Made by a program: the position numbers and the translations under genes | The notes under the pieces: generated by a model | Told to the model about the DNA's origin: nothing | The model's input: only the letters and a program-made list of their open reading frames with translations | Database searches by the model: none | NCBI GenBank assembly: GCA_963717455.1 | Contig: OY970336.1 | Span: 2,294,001 to 2,358,000 of the forward strand | Origin: Bog-473 sp963717455 | GTDB taxonomy: Bacteria; Actinomycetota; Acidimicrobiia; Acidimicrobiales; RAAP-2 | Direction: 5' to 3' | DNA length: 64,000 nt | Shown here: positions 8,986 through 18,521 of the stretch, piece by piece | Position numbering within the stretch: the first letter of the stretch is position 1 | Layout of the letters: each line of letters begins with the position of its first letter

Positions 8986-8991
8986 ACGCTA
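8986..8991 (-). promoter_or_regulatory. Putative -10 element TAGCGT of a leaderless gene
   Basis: On the minus strand TAGCGT is followed by 7 bases and then the GTG start at 8978. Confidence 0.45.
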
Positions 8992-9061
8992 GTTCGGGAC
9001 CTCCGCGGTGCCGGGACATGCCCGACCGCATTGCCTCGGGTCCGTCCATCGTCGTTGCGGC

Positions 9062-10576
9062 TCAGGTTCCGGCCGCGCGGCGCCGCAACGCGGCGCGGTC
9101 GGCCTTGCCGGAGCCGAGCAATGGCAGGCCGTCGAGCCGCTCGACCTTTTCCGGCGTCTTGAACTTCGCCATGCCACGGCTGGCGAACCAGCGCCGACAC
9201 GCCTCGAGGTCGAACGGCGCAGTCGCCTCGACGAAGGCCGCGACGCGTTCGCCCATGAGCGGGTCGGGGTACCCCACCGCCACCGCATGACGGATGTCGG
9301 GATGGGCCTCGAGTGCCGCCTCGACCTCGGACGCCGAGATGTTCTCGCCGCCGCGGATGATCACGTCCTTCAGCCGGCCGACGATGCGCACCCATCCTTC
9401 CGAGTCCACCGTGGCCAGGTCCCCGGTTCGGAACCAGCCACCCCGAGCGATCACGGCGCGGGTCTGCTCCGCGTTCGCATAGCCGGCGAACATCTCTGGC
9501 CCGCGGACCCAGAGCTCTCCGGCCGCGCCCGCCCCGAGCGCCGCGCCCGAGGCCGGGTCCGACACCCGGAGCTCGATCTCGCCGACGGCGCGCCCGTCCG
9601 TGTCACGGGCCTTCTCGAACGGGTCGTCGTCCGTGCTGGTGGTCACTGTCGGCGCCTCGGTGGAGCCGTAGGTGCGCTTCACCCGGCAGTCGAACGTGCG
9701 TGCCGTGTTCTCGACGAAGGCCGGCGTGACCGAGGCGCCTCCGCTCGAGACGAGGCGCACCGACGACACGTCGAAGCCCGGGCCCTCGGACAGGGCATTG
9801 GCCATCGCGATGAAGAAGGTCGGCGGCCCGGCCAGGAAGGAGATCCGCTCGCGCGCCACGAGGACGAGCGCCTGCTCGGGATCGAAGCGCCGGACCAGGA
9901 CCGACCGCAATCCGGCCGCACCGGGCACCAGCACGCCGTTGAGCAGTCCGGAGATGTGGGCCATCGGGGCGGGCATCAACACGGCATCCGCCGGGCCGAG
10001 GCCGTGCACCTGCGCCATGAGCGTCGCCTTCCAGCTCAACCCGCGGTGGGTGTGGAGCACCGCCTTCGGGACCCCCGTCGAGCCGGAGGTGAACAGGACG
10101 AGTGCGACGTCGGAGAGCCGGCTGGGACCGGTGCCGGTGGCCACGGGTGCCCCCCCGAGGGAGTCGGCGAGCGCAGCAGGATCGGAGATCACGTCCGCCG
10201 CGAGCTCGACGACGAGCGCGGGGTCGATCTGCCCGAGGGCAGCCTCCACGTCTCCGGCCCCGAAGGAGTGGAGCAACGGTGCCGCCACCGCTCCGATGCG
10301 CCAGCAGGCCCGGGTGAGGACTGCCGCGGCCAGGCTGTTGGGCACCTGCCAGGCGACGGCGTTCCCTCGGCCGACGCCACGCTCGCGGAGCCCTCCGGCG
10401 ACGACCGCCACCAGCGCATCCGCCTGTGACGCGGAGAGCCTCGTCCCGCCGTCGACCACTTCGCCGCCGTGGGCCGAGAGCAGCGCGTCGAGTGTCGGCA
10501 CGTCCCAAGGCCCGCCGGGCCGCCGGTAGGTGCGGGCCAGGCGCGGCACCCAGGTGGGTCGCAAGCGGGCCGTCAC
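9062..10576 (-). CDS. AMP-dependent acyl-CoA synthetase/ligase
   Basis: This 504-residue ANL-superfamily enzyme activates a carboxylic acid as acyl-AMP and then as a CoA ester. The P-loop LFTSGSTGVPKAVLHTHRG lies near residue 160. It is followed by RTYGSTEAPT (A5), GWFRTGDLATVDSEGWVRIVGR (A7-A8 hinge), DVIIRGGENISASEVE and the catalytic lysine in LLGSGKADRAALRR. The protein is full length. GTG 10576 is chosen because TAGGGT lies 8 bases upstream; an in-frame start at 10597 would add seven residues with no ribosome-binding site. The substrate is unknown. The divergent neighbour encodes an acyl-CoA dehydrogenase, which suggests the ligase feeds a beta-oxidation-like route. Confidence 0.9.
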   Translation of the reverse strand: MTARLRPTWVPRLARTYRRPGGPWDVPTLDALLSAHGGEVVDGGTRLSASQADALVAVVAGGLRERGVGRGNAVAWQVPNSLAAAVLTRACWRIGAVAAPLLHSFGAGDVEAALGQIDPALVVELAADVISDPAALADSLGGAPVATGTGPSRLSDVALVLFTSGSTGVPKAVLHTHRGLSWKATLMAQVHGLGPADAVLMPAPMAHISGLLNGVLVPGAAGLRSVLVRRFDPEQALVLVARERISFLAGPPTFFIAMANALSEGPGFDVSSVRLVSSGGASVTPAFVENTARTFDCRVKRTYGSTEAPTVTTSTDDDPFEKARDTDGRAVGEIELRVSDPASGAALGAGAAGELWVRGPEMFAGYANAEQTRAVIARGGWFRTGDLATVDSEGWVRIVGRLKDVIIRGGENISASEVEAALEAHPDIRHAVAVGYPDPLMGERVAAFVEATAPFDLEACRRWFASRGMAKFKTPEKVERLDGLPLLGSGKADRAALRRRAAGT

Positions 10577-10584
10577 GGCAGGGC

Positions 10585-10590
10585 ACCCTA
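10585..10590 (-). promoter_or_regulatory. Putative -10 element TAGGGT of a leaderless gene
   Basis: On the minus strand TAGGGT is followed by 8 bases and the GTG start of the ligase gene at 10576. Confidence 0.4.
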
Positions 10591-10641
10591 CCCGCACCCC
10601 ACTAGCGTGGCGCCGATGTCAGCACGGGAGACGGGGCCGCC

Positions 10642-11785
10642 GTGGACCTCGCACTGAAGCGCGAGGACGAGGAGTTCGCCGCCTCGTTCCGCGACTGGCT
10701 CGCCGAGCATTCCCACCGGCCCCCGGCCTTCGTCGACCTGGCCGACGAGGTGGCGTGGGGCCGGGAGTGGCAGGCCACCCTGGCGGCGGACCGGTGGGTG
10801 GGCGTGCACTGGCCGCGTGCGTACGGCGGGCGCAGCGCGTCGCCGGTGCAGGTCGCGCTGTACCAGAGCGAGTACGCCCGCTCGCAGGCGCCGCAGCCCG
10901 TGAACCGCGTGGGCATCAACCTGGTGGGACCGACCCTGCTGGCCCACGGCACCGAGGACCAGCGCCTGCGCTATCTGCCACCGATCCTCTCTGCGGAGGA
11001 GATCTGGTGCCAGCTCTTCAGCGAGCCAGACGCCGGCAGCGACCTCGCGTCCCTCTCGATCGCGTGCCACGCCGGTCGACGGGGGCTACGTCGTGACCGG
11101 TCGCAAGGTCTGGACGTCGTACGCCCAGTTCGCCACATGGGGTCTGTGCCTGGCCCGCACCGAGCCCGACGCCCCCCGCCCGCAGCAGGGCATCACGGCG
11201 CTGATCGTCGACATGGTCGACCCCGGGGTCGACGTGCGCCCGTTGGTGCAGATGACGGGTGATGCCGAATTCAACGAGGTCTTCCTGACCGACGTCTTCG
11301 TGCCGGCGGAGCACGTGGTGGGGACGGAGGGCCAGGGCTGGACCGTCGCCGGATCGACCCTGGCGCACGAGCGGGGGACGAACTTCCCCTTCAAGGAGCA
11401 GGTCGTCCACGAGACCTACTTGGCGCGCCTGTACGGGGAGGCGCGGGACAACGGCGCGCTCGACGATCCGCTCGTCGCCGACGCGCTGGCACGGGCCTAC
11501 ATCGACCTCGGCGTGCTCCGCCTGCACAACCTGCGCACGCTGACCCGCCTGGGTCGGGGCGAGGAGCCCGGTCCCGAGTCGAGCTGGATCAAGCTCATGT
11601 GGACGGCGATGACGCAGGAGCTCTCCGAGGCGGGGCTCCTCGTGACCGGCCGCGACCCGGCGTCCGCCGAGGCAGGGCCCTGGGCGCGGCAGTGGCTGTG
11701 GAGCAAGGCAGCCGGCATCGCCGGGGGGACCTCGCAGGTGCAGCGCGACATCATCGCCGGAAGGATCCTCGGCCTACCCCGCTGA
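10642..11785 (+). pseudogene. Acyl-CoA dehydrogenase, broken by a single-base frameshift
   Basis: The first frame (from GTG 10642, MDLALKREDEEFAASFRDWL) carries the N-terminal half through CQLFSEPDAGSDLASLSI. The second frame resumes with VDGGYVVTGRKVWTSYAQFATWG and runs to the C-terminal GGTSQVQRDIIAGRILGLPR. One surplus base between about 11058 and 11070 explains the break; corrected, the protein is about 380 residues and complete. It resembles the dehydrogenase encoded at 5898-7046 and may act on a related CoA ester. Both halves are well conserved, so an assembly error is as likely as true decay. It ends convergently with a 12-base overlap with the DedA-like gene. Confidence 0.82.
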
Positions 11786-12364
11786 TCGTCGAGCTGTCGC
11801 GTGGCAGCCGCGGTGGCGGTGCCGGACGAAGAGCACGCTCACCAGGATTCCGACGACGAGGCCCACGAGCAGGGTGGCGATGTCGTGGGGCGAGTAGTGC
11901 CCAGTGAAGATCCTCCCGAGCCCGTACGCGCTGGCTGCGACCGACACCGAGAACCCGAATGACGCGAGAAGGTTCCAGAGAACGAACTGCCCGTGTTGCA
12001 TCTTGGCGGTGCCCGAGACGATGGCCGGTGTGAAGAAGACCGCGAGGCGCCCCCATCGGGCGTAGGCGCGCTCGCCGCGCTCGACCATCCTCTGCCGACC
12101 GGCCTGATGCTTGCCCGGGCGCTCCAGGAGTTGGCGCCCCCAGCGGTCGCCGATGGCGTAGCCGATGAGCCCGCCGGCCTCTCCGGCGAGTGTGGACACC
12201 CCCACGACGAGCGCCAGGTCCAGCTTCCCCTGACTCGCGGCCACGCCGGCCGCGCCGAGCGCAGTCGCGCCGATGAAGGGCACACCCGCCCACGAAGCCG
12301 CAACCGCGACGAACAGGCCCACGTACTGCCACCAGGTGCCGGTGATGTCCACCGAGGCGAACAT
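11774..12364 (-). CDS. DedA/VTT-domain membrane protein
   Basis: This 196-residue integral membrane protein has the VTT (DedA/SNARE-associated) layout. An N-terminal re-entrant or membrane segment (YVGLFVAVAASWAGVPFIG) is followed by a GE-x-GGLIGYAIGDRWGR motif and a basic amphipathic stretch. Then come FFTPAIVSGTAKM, matching the family P-x-x-x-G...M segment, and a closing membrane helix (IATLLVGLVVGILVSVLF). Family members are linked to membrane lipid flipping and envelope homeostasis. ATG 12364 has GAGG 6 bases upstream. The tail overlaps the end of the neighbouring dehydrogenase gene. Confidence 0.75.
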   Translation of the reverse strand: MFASVDITGTWWQYVGLFVAVAASWAGVPFIGATALGAAGVAASQGKLDLALVVGVSTLAGEAGGLIGYAIGDRWGRQLLERPGKHQAGRQRMVERGERAYARWGRLAVFFTPAIVSGTAKMQHGQFVLWNLLASFGFSVSVAASAYGLGRIFTGHYSPHDIATLLVGLVVGILVSVLFVRHRHRGCHATARRSAG

Positions 12365-12431
12365 GTGCACCCTCAGCCCACCCGAGGCCGGCGCCAATCG
12401 GAGGTTGGCGGGGGTGATGTGCCTCTGTCGT

Positions 12432-13309
12432 TCACGTGGCGGGGGAGGGGTCCGCGGCCCCGGTCGCCGTCTCCTGCGGGGACTCGGAGCCGGCGAGGAG
12501 CGCGATCCCGACGATCGCGATCAGCAGCCCGACGATGGTGGATCCGGCATGTGACGACCCGCCCTTGGCCAGCGACTCCCCGTAGACGGAGATGCCGAGG
12601 ATCACGCTCGAGAACAGGGTCACGGAGTTGCTCGACGCCATCGCCGGCGCCAGGACGCCGGTCTTGAGGGCGGATTGCTGCAGGGCGAAGCCGGTCACGG
12701 CGACTGATGATCAGCACGTAGACCGACCAGCTGCTGAGCAGCGCGAGGACACCGCTGCCGATCTGGGTCACGAATGTCTTGGTCACCGCCGCCTGCAGGC
12801 CGTAGCCGAGACCCGCCGCGGCGCCGTAGGTCAGCGCCTTGGCGGCACCCGTGAAGCGCCGGCCGACGACCGAACAGGAAGAGCACGAGCGCGCCGGTCA
12901 CCAGGCACGCGGACCACCAGGCCGTGGCGCTCGGGTGCGACGTGCCGCCCTGCGGCTGTCCCGCCGAGATGAAGAAGACGATCCCGAGCAGTGTCAGCGT
13001 GGCTCCGGACAGCTCGCGCCGGCCGATGTGCTGCGCGGTGAGGACGGCCCCGAGCGGCAGGGCGATGACCAGGCTGAGCGCGGTGAGGGACTGCACCACG
13101 ACGAGGGAGGCGCGATCGAGCGCCATCGCCTGCACGATCCAGCCCGAAGACTGCAGGACGGCGCCGGCCAACCAGACCGGGCGGCGCAGGATCTGGAGCA
13201 AGAAGTGCGGGTCGCCCTCCGACGCCGCGGTGCTGAGTGCGCCCTTCTGTTGGAGCACCGTACCGAGCGCGAACAACACGGCAGCGAGGATGGCGAGCGC
13301 CTCACCCAT
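12432..13309 (-). pseudogene. DMT-family membrane transporter, broken by two single-base frameshifts
   Basis: Three consecutive frames each carry part of one membrane protein. The first starts MGEALAILAAVLFALG at 13309 and runs through LVLFLFGRR. The second continues AVTKTFVTQIGSGVLALLSSW to YVLIIS. The third gives VTGFALQQSALKTGVLAPAMASSN, VILGISVYGESLA and a last helix. Each break needs the removal of one base, near 12866 and near 12706. The corrected product is about 290 residues with some ten helices and the EamA/DMT pattern; family members export metabolites or drugs, but the substrate is unknown. The start sits 7 bases after a TAACCT hexamer. An assembly error is a serious alternative to a true pseudogene. 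Confidence 0.72.
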
Positions 13310-13316
13310 GGCGGCA

Positions 13317-13322
13317 AGGTTA
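13317..13322 (-). promoter_or_regulatory. Putative -10 element TAACCT of a leaderless gene
   Basis: On the minus strand TAACCT is followed by 7 bases and the ATG of the DMT gene at 13309. It is back to back with an identical hexamer for the gene on the other strand. Confidence 0.5.
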
Positions 13323-13355
13323 GGCGACGCGCGATCGCGACGCGCGGTGCGAGCG

Positions 13356-13361
13356 TAACCT
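13356..13361 (+). promoter_or_regulatory. Putative -10 element TAACCT of a leaderless gene
   Basis: TAACCT is followed by 5 bases and the ATG at 13367. With the copy at 13317-13322 it forms a compact divergent promoter region. Confidence 0.5.
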
Positions 13362-13366
13362 GGTGC

Positions 13367-14564
13367 ATGCCCGGAAACGACCAGCTGCTGCGTCGTGCCG
13401 CCAGCAACCTCATCGCGGTGAAGATGGACCTGGCAGCCGCCGAGGCCGAAGGCGACACCGAGCGGGTGAGGCTCCTCCAGACGCTCCTGTCGTGCGGTGG
13501 TGACATCCTTCTCTACCGCCCGCAGCTGCAGCACTACGCGGTGTTCTTCGGAGACCTGGAGACCGCGGCGCACGTGGCCGTCATGGTCCCCGGAGTCGGT
13601 GACGGCACCAACCTGTGCGACGACTGGATCCCCGAGGCCCGCAACCTGTACGACGCGGCCGAGTCCACCGCCGTCGTCCTGTGGAAGGGCTACGACAACC
13701 CCGCCGACATCCTCTCTGCGGCAGCGGGATCGATAGAGTGCGACGAGGACCTCGTCACCGCCGCCGGAGACCTGACCGCCTTCGTGGCGTCGCTCCCGCT
13801 GCGCCCGGATCAGTCACTGACCCTCGTCGCACACAGCTTCGGGTCCATCGTGGTCGGCGCAGCGTTGGCCGATTGCGGCCTGGAATGCACCGACGTCGTC
13901 GTCGCCGGAAGCCCGGGCATGACCGTCGACGAGCTCCGCGACCTCCACATCGAGCAGTCCCACTTCTTCTCCGAGCAGGCGCCGGGCGACGCCATCGCCG
14001 AGCTCGGCGTCTTCGGGTCCGCCCCGACCTCTCCGACCTTCGGTGGCACCCGGATGAGCACCAACGCGCCCGACCATCCGACCGTGCGCGGCGCACTCGG
14101 GTTACTTCGAACCGGGGTCCGAGGCGCTCGAGAACATGGTCGACGTCGTGACCGGTGAGTACGACGAGGTTGTCCGTCACCGCTCGGCGCTGCCCGAGAT
14201 CGCCGGTGGCCTGGTGGCCTGGCTGCTCCGGCTTCCCGCGGTGCCGGTCCGCATGGCGGGGCGCCACTACCGGGGCCCGGGCTTCCGCCTGGTCACGAAC
14301 TGGTGCCGGCTGGTCGACCTCGGCGCGAGCGAGACCGGCAACCTCGTCGCGGAGGTGCTTGACGAGAAGGAGCGCGCCCTGCTGTGGGTCGCCCGTCGTG
14401 TCGGTGCCCTCCCTGACGAAGAGGCCCCTGCTCCCTCCTCCAACCCCGGTCCCGCCGCGGCCACCGACCCCGGCACGGGCTCGGCCACCGCCGATGGCGG
14501 CCATCGTCGTCTCCGACGAGGCCAGGGAAATCATTGCGAACCTGACAGCAGCGTCAGCAAATGA
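13367..14564 (+). pseudogene. Alpha/beta-hydrolase of the DUF1023 type, broken by one frameshift
   Basis: The first frame (ATG 13367) encodes VAVMVPGVGDGTNLCDDW, VVLWKGYDNP and the nucleophile elbow VAHSFGSIVVG, and ends with FGGTRMSTNAPDHPTVRG. The second frame continues as AHSGYFEPGSEALENMVDVVTGEY, which supplies the region where DUF1023 proteins carry their last catalytic residue. One surplus base near 14093 separates them. Family members are predicted serine hydrolases of unknown substrate. The C-terminal 60 residues are rich in Pro and Ala and may not be conserved. A TAACCT hexamer 5 bases before the ATG suggests leaderless expression. Confidence 0.7.
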
Positions 14565-14577
14565 GGGCGACGGACGC

Positions 14578-14583
14578 TACGTT
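14578..14583 (+). promoter_or_regulatory. Putative -10 element TACGTT of a leaderless gene
   Basis: TACGTT is followed by 6 bases and the GTG at 14590. It lies just past the stop of the hydrolase reading frame. Confidence 0.4.
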
Positions 14584-14589
14584 TGCCCG

Positions 14590-15153
14590 GTGCCCGTGTG
14601 GCTGAGTGAGCAGGAGTACACCACGCTGCGGGCGGCCTGCGCGCAGATGATCCCCTCGGACCAGGGCGCACCCGGGGCCGAGGAGGCGGGCGTCGCCGAC
14701 TACATCGACGGCTACCTGGGTGCCTTCACCTTCGACCCGCCCCGGATCTGGGCCGGGGGTCCCACGTCGGGGCGCAAGGGCGGCGTCGCCGGCTTCGCCC
14801 GGTTCCACCGGCTGTCCCGGCTGGACGAGCTGGCCTGGCGCACGCGGCTCGAGGGGTCGCAGGGGATCCCCGAGCGCGAGTTCAACGGACCGGTCGTGGG
14901 GCTCCAGCAGCGCTACCGGGAGGGGCTCGCCGCGCTGGGTGAGGACTTCGCCGCGGTCGACGGGTCGGAGCAACGGCGCCGGCTACGGGCCGACGAGGCC
15001 TTCTGCGAACTGTTGTGGGAGCACTGCTGCGAGGGCATGTACGGCCCGCCGGAGTACGGGGGCAACCGCGACTGCGTCGGCTGGGAGTACATCGGCTACG
15101 AGGGTGACGTGCAGCCGCGCGGGTACAGCGACGCCGAGGTGTCCCAGCCGTGA
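14590..15153 (+). CDS. Gluconate 2-dehydrogenase subunit 3 family protein
   Basis: This 187-residue protein matches the small subunit of membrane-bound flavin dehydrogenases. It has an N-terminal LSEQEYTTLRAACAQMIPSD and a C-terminal CEGMYGPPEYGGNRDCVGWEYIGY, both characteristic. The subunit partners a large FAD-containing GMC subunit, which is encoded immediately downstream with a 4-base GTGA overlap, so the two should be made in equal amounts. No twin-arginine signal is seen in this copy. GTG 14590 was chosen because a TACGTT hexamer precedes it by 6 bases and the family N-terminus starts there; the longer open frame upstream overlaps the hydrolase gene. Confidence 0.85.
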   Translation: MPVWLSEQEYTTLRAACAQMIPSDQGAPGAEEAGVADYIDGYLGAFTFDPPRIWAGGPTSGRKGGVAGFARFHRLSRLDELAWRTRLEGSQGIPEREFNGPVVGLQQRYREGLAALGEDFAAVDGSEQRRRLRADEAFCELLWEHCCEGMYGPPEYGGNRDCVGWEYIGYEGDVQPRGYSDAEVSQP

Positions 15154-16811
15154 CGGCCGACGCCGTCATCATCGGGTCCGGGCCCGGCGGGGCCACCGCG
15201 GCCGAGGTGCTGACGAGGGCCGGCTGGTCGGTGGTGATCATGGAGAAGGGGCGGAACCACCTGCTCGACCCCGACGACATGACCCGGCCGGCGGGTGACT
15301 ACTCGAACGACGAGATCAAGTTCATCTCGCGCTACTTCCTCGGACCCGACCCGCTGATCGAGCCGCGGGCCTTCCGCCGGTCCGCCGACGAGGGCGAGCA
15401 CACGCACGTGGGCGAGGTGAACTCCATCCCGACGACGGTCGGGGGCGGCGGAACCCACGCCGACGGCAAGGTGCCGCGCTTCCGGGAAGAGGACTTCCGC
15501 CTCTTCTCCACCTACGGTCCGCAGGAGGGAGCGGCCGTCGACGACTGGCCTATCGACTACGACGAGCTCGAGCCGTTCTACGCCGAGGTGGAGCGGGCCA
15601 TCGGCGTGGCAGGCCGGGAGGGTGCGAACCCCTTTGCCGCCTGGCGATCGGGCCCCTACCCCATGCCACCCGGGGCTCCCATGTACGGGGCCGTGCTGTC
15701 CTCGGCCGCCGCCGAGAAGGTCGGGCTCCATCCCTACGAGGCGCCGACGGCGGCCAACAGCATCGCCTACGACGGGCGGCCCGCCTGCAACAACTGCGGC
15801 TTCTGCGCGTTCTTCGGCTGCCCCATCCACGCCAAGGGCGACCCGGTGGCCTTGCTCACCCGGGCCATGGCCACAGGTCGGGCCGATCTCATGGCTGAGA
15901 CCTACGTGAGCCGCATCGTGACACAGGGGCGCACGGCGACGGGCGTCGAGTTCATCGGTCCCGACGGCGTGACCCGCACCATGGACGCCAAGCTCGTCAT
16001 CGTGGCCGGTGGCGCGATCGAGACGCCGCGCATCCTGCTCCTCTCGGGGCTCGAGCACCCGGCCCTCGGGCGCCACCTGATGTGCCACTTCCAGACGATC
16101 GTCGTCGGGCACTTCCCGCACCTGCTCCTGCACCCGCACAAGGGGCGGGCGGTCACCCATGTGCACGACGACGCCATGGTGCAGGACGAGCGCTCGCGGG
16201 AGGCGGCCCTCGGAGCGGGGCTGCCGTGGTTCCGGGGTGGCCTCGTCGAACACAGTGGCGGCGGGCTGCCGATCATGGAGGCACGCCACTCTCCGTGGGG
16301 CCGTGGCCACGCCCAGGCCATGCGTCAGTCGAACCTGCGCGAGCGCATGTGGGCCTTCATCATGCAGGGCGAGGATCTGGCCTACTCCACCAACACCGTC
16401 GACCTGAGCCCGTCGGTACGGGACGTGCGGGGCTTCCCGGTGGCGCGGGTCACCTACCAACCGGGCCGCCACGAGCTGGCGGCGTCCAAGTACCACGGGA
16501 AGATCCTCCAGTCGGTGCTCGAGGAGATGGGCGCCGAATGGGTCCTGCACACCTCGTCGCCCGGCGTCGCGTACCACGGCGTCGGGGCCACCCCGGTGCC
16601 GGAGAGCCGCCACGTGATCGGCACGGCGCGCATGGGCGACAGTCCCGACACCTCCGTGGTCGACCGCTGGGGGCGCGTGCACGCGCTCGACAACGTCGTC
16701 GTCGCCGACTCGTCGGTGTTCGTCACCTCGAGCGGCTACGGGCCGACACTCACCCTGGTCGCGCTGGCGGCGCGCGCCGCCCATCATCTGGCGGGGACGA
16801 AACCGCTCTGA
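15150..16811 (+). CDS. GMC-family FAD-dependent oxidoreductase (large subunit)
   Basis: This 553-residue flavoprotein oxidises an alcohol or sugar. It opens with the dinucleotide-binding motif AVIIGSGPGGATAAEVL (residues 5-21). NNCGFCAFFGCPIHAKGD in the middle is typical of the gluconate/cholesterol-oxidase-like GMC branch. The C-terminal GMC_oxred_C region is IGTARMGDSPDTSVVDRWGRVH plus SSVFVTSSGYGPTLTLVALAAR. The gene overlaps the stop of the subunit 3 gene by 4 bases, which supports a two-subunit dehydrogenase. The substrate is not determined by sequence. No haem-binding third subunit is seen nearby. Confidence 0.9.
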   Translation: MTADAVIIGSGPGGATAAEVLTRAGWSVVIMEKGRNHLLDPDDMTRPAGDYSNDEIKFISRYFLGPDPLIEPRAFRRSADEGEHTHVGEVNSIPTTVGGGGTHADGKVPRFREEDFRLFSTYGPQEGAAVDDWPIDYDELEPFYAEVERAIGVAGREGANPFAAWRSGPYPMPPGAPMYGAVLSSAAAEKVGLHPYEAPTAANSIAYDGRPACNNCGFCAFFGCPIHAKGDPVALLTRAMATGRADLMAETYVSRIVTQGRTATGVEFIGPDGVTRTMDAKLVIVAGGAIETPRILLLSGLEHPALGRHLMCHFQTIVVGHFPHLLLHPHKGRAVTHVHDDAMVQDERSREAALGAGLPWFRGGLVEHSGGGLPIMEARHSPWGRGHAQAMRQSNLRERMWAFIMQGEDLAYSTNTVDLSPSVRDVRGFPVARVTYQPGRHELAASKYHGKILQSVLEEMGAEWVLHTSSPGVAYHGVGATPVPESRHVIGTARMGDSPDTSVVDRWGRVHALDNVVVADSSVFVTSSGYGPTLTLVALAARAAHHLAGTKPL

Positions 16812-16823
16812 GCCCCCCGACGG

Positions 16824-18057
16824 TCAGCCGAGGCCGCGGGTGAGCAGCATCGTGCCGGCGATCGGCCCGCCGCCGTTGGCCACCGCAGCCACCTCGGGGG
16901 CTCGCCCACCCGGCCGGACCACCTGGCGCTCGCCGCCTTCGCCGCGTAGCTGCACGCAGGCCTCGTGGATCAGGCTGAACCCGTGCAGGCGGCCACCCGA
17001 GAGCTGGCCTCCCGCCGTGTTGAGCGGCAGCACGCCGTCACGCGCGATGGCGGCACCGCCCTCAACGAAGGGACCGCTCTCACCTCGGCCGCAGAACCCG
17101 AGCGCCTCGAGCCAGACGATGGTCAAGATGGAGAAGCCGTCGTAGAGCTGCGCCGTGTCGACGTCGGCGGGCGTGAGCTCTGTGCGCTCCCACATGGAGG
17201 CGGCGGCGTCACGCGCCGCCATGGTGGTCATGTCGTCGAACTGGTCCCAGCTCGGCCGCCCCCGCAGCGCCGTGCCGAGTGCATTGATGCCCACGGCGGC
17301 GTGGTCCAGGTCGCCCGCCACGTCGCGGTGCGAGACGATCACGGCCGTCGATCCGTCACAGGGGGCATCGCAGTCGTACAGGCACAGTGGCGTCGTGATC
17401 ATGCGCGCCGCCAGGTAGTCGTCCATGGTCATCGGGGCCGTGTAGACGGCCTTGGGATTCGAGCGCGGCGTTGCGGCGTCCGTTCAGCGCGATCTGGCCC
17501 ATCTGCTCGCGGGTGAGGGCGAACTCGTGCATCCGGCGCTGCGCCACCATGGCGAGCCAGTTGGCGGCCGACGCCGCCCCGAAGGGGAGGGACCACTGCA
17601 TGAAGCCCCCGAAGCGGGGCACGCCGCCCCCGGCTGACGGGACGCCGATGCCCTGCCGTCCCCCCGTGCCCTGAGCGGAGCCCTCGGTCACGGTCCGGTA
17701 CACCAGGACGTGGCGCGCCAGTCCTGCGGCCACGGCGAGCGCGGCCGCCATCACGGCACGCATTTGCGCCGGACCCTCGCCGCCGCCGTCGTGCCAGTTG
17801 AGCGACAGGCCCATGGCGTCCTGCACCTCGGGCGTCGTCGGGCCGGCGAAGCCGGCCGTGCCGGCGCCCATGCCCGGGTAGGTGGAGATGCCGTCGATGT
17901 CGTCGCGGCCAAGCCCGGCGTCGGCGACGGCCGCCAGCGCCGCCTCAATCGTGAGGTCGAGGTCGGAGCGCCCCAGACGGCGCCCCACGGCGGACTGCCC
18001 GATGCCCGAGATGATCGCCCGTCGCTCCAGCGGCTCCTGCGGCCGCGGGGGGCTCAC
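16824..18057 (-). pseudogene. Thiolase-family protein (lipid-transfer/SCPx type), broken by one frameshift
   Basis: The GTG at 18057 overlaps the stop of the OB-fold gene by 4 bases. The first frame covers AIISGIGQSAVGRRLGRSDL, TIEAALAAVADAGL and REQMGQIALNGRRNAAL. The second frame resumes as NPKAVYTAPMTMDDYLAARM and ends with the family motif LNTAGGQLSGGRLHGFSLIHEAC and a glycine-rich tail. One surplus base at about 17460 is the break; removing it joins the halves seamlessly into about 410 residues. Such thiolase-like proteins act with a zinc-ribbon OB-fold partner in thiolytic or retro-aldol cleavage of side-chain CoA esters. The clean join suggests an assembly error. Confidence 0.85.
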
Positions 18058-18473
18058 GACACGCCCTCGGGCGTGAAGAGGGGGAGCCACACGTCGTCGA
18101 CGTGCTCGAAGACCACGCGGACGGGCATCCCGACGTACACCTCGTCGGGTTCGACGTCGACCAGGTTCGTGGTCAGGCGCACGCTGGGCTGCTCGTCGAT
18201 CGACACCCAGGCGATGACGTAGGTGTCGCTGCCAGGTATCCACTGCTGGTAATTGACGGTGAAGGTCTCCACGTGGCCGTGGCCGCTGACTTCCTTCGGC
18301 GCCAGGTCGCGCGAGAGGCAGCGCGGACAGACGGGGCCCGGCGGGTGGATGAACAACCCGCAGGCGTTGCAGTGCAGCAGGCGCAGGACACCGTCGGCAC
18401 CCGAAGTCCAGTAGAAGGCGACGTCCTCGCTCAGGCGCGGCAGCAGACGCATCATCGGGCCATTGGCAACCAT
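18054..18473 (-). CDS. Zinc-ribbon OB-fold protein (DUF35 type), thiolase partner
   Basis: This 139-residue protein has an N-terminal helix, a zinc ribbon with two Cys pairs (HCNACGLF and CPRCLS) and an OB-fold (HVETFTVNYQQW, YVIAWVSIDEQPSVRLTTNLV, GMPVRVVFE). This is the classic partner of SCPx-like thiolases and ketosteroid side-chain aldolases, helping to position the acyl-CoA. It is coupled to the thiolase gene by a GTGA overlap. ATG 18473 (MVANGPMMR) was chosen; a second in-frame ATG six codons upstream is possible. It probably acts in the cytoplasm as a hetero-oligomer with the thiolase. Confidence 0.88.
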   Translation of the reverse strand: MVANGPMMRLLPRLSEDVAFYWTSGADGVLRLLHCNACGLFIHPPGPVCPRCLSRDLAPKEVSGHGHVETFTVNYQQWIPGSDTYVIAWVSIDEQPSVRLTTNLVDVEPDEVYVGMPVRVVFEHVDDVWLPLFTPEGVS

Positions 18474-18521
18474 GGCGGCATGTTGGCACACCCGGCGCGC
18501 CCGCTGCCGGTCGTCGCGCGT

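Noticed and set aside
10616..10657. ATG at 10616, placed 7 bases after TAGCGT, as start of the acyl-CoA dehydrogenase gene
   Set aside because: That frame reaches a stop after 13 codons and is not the dehydrogenase frame; GTG 10642 gives the family N-terminus.
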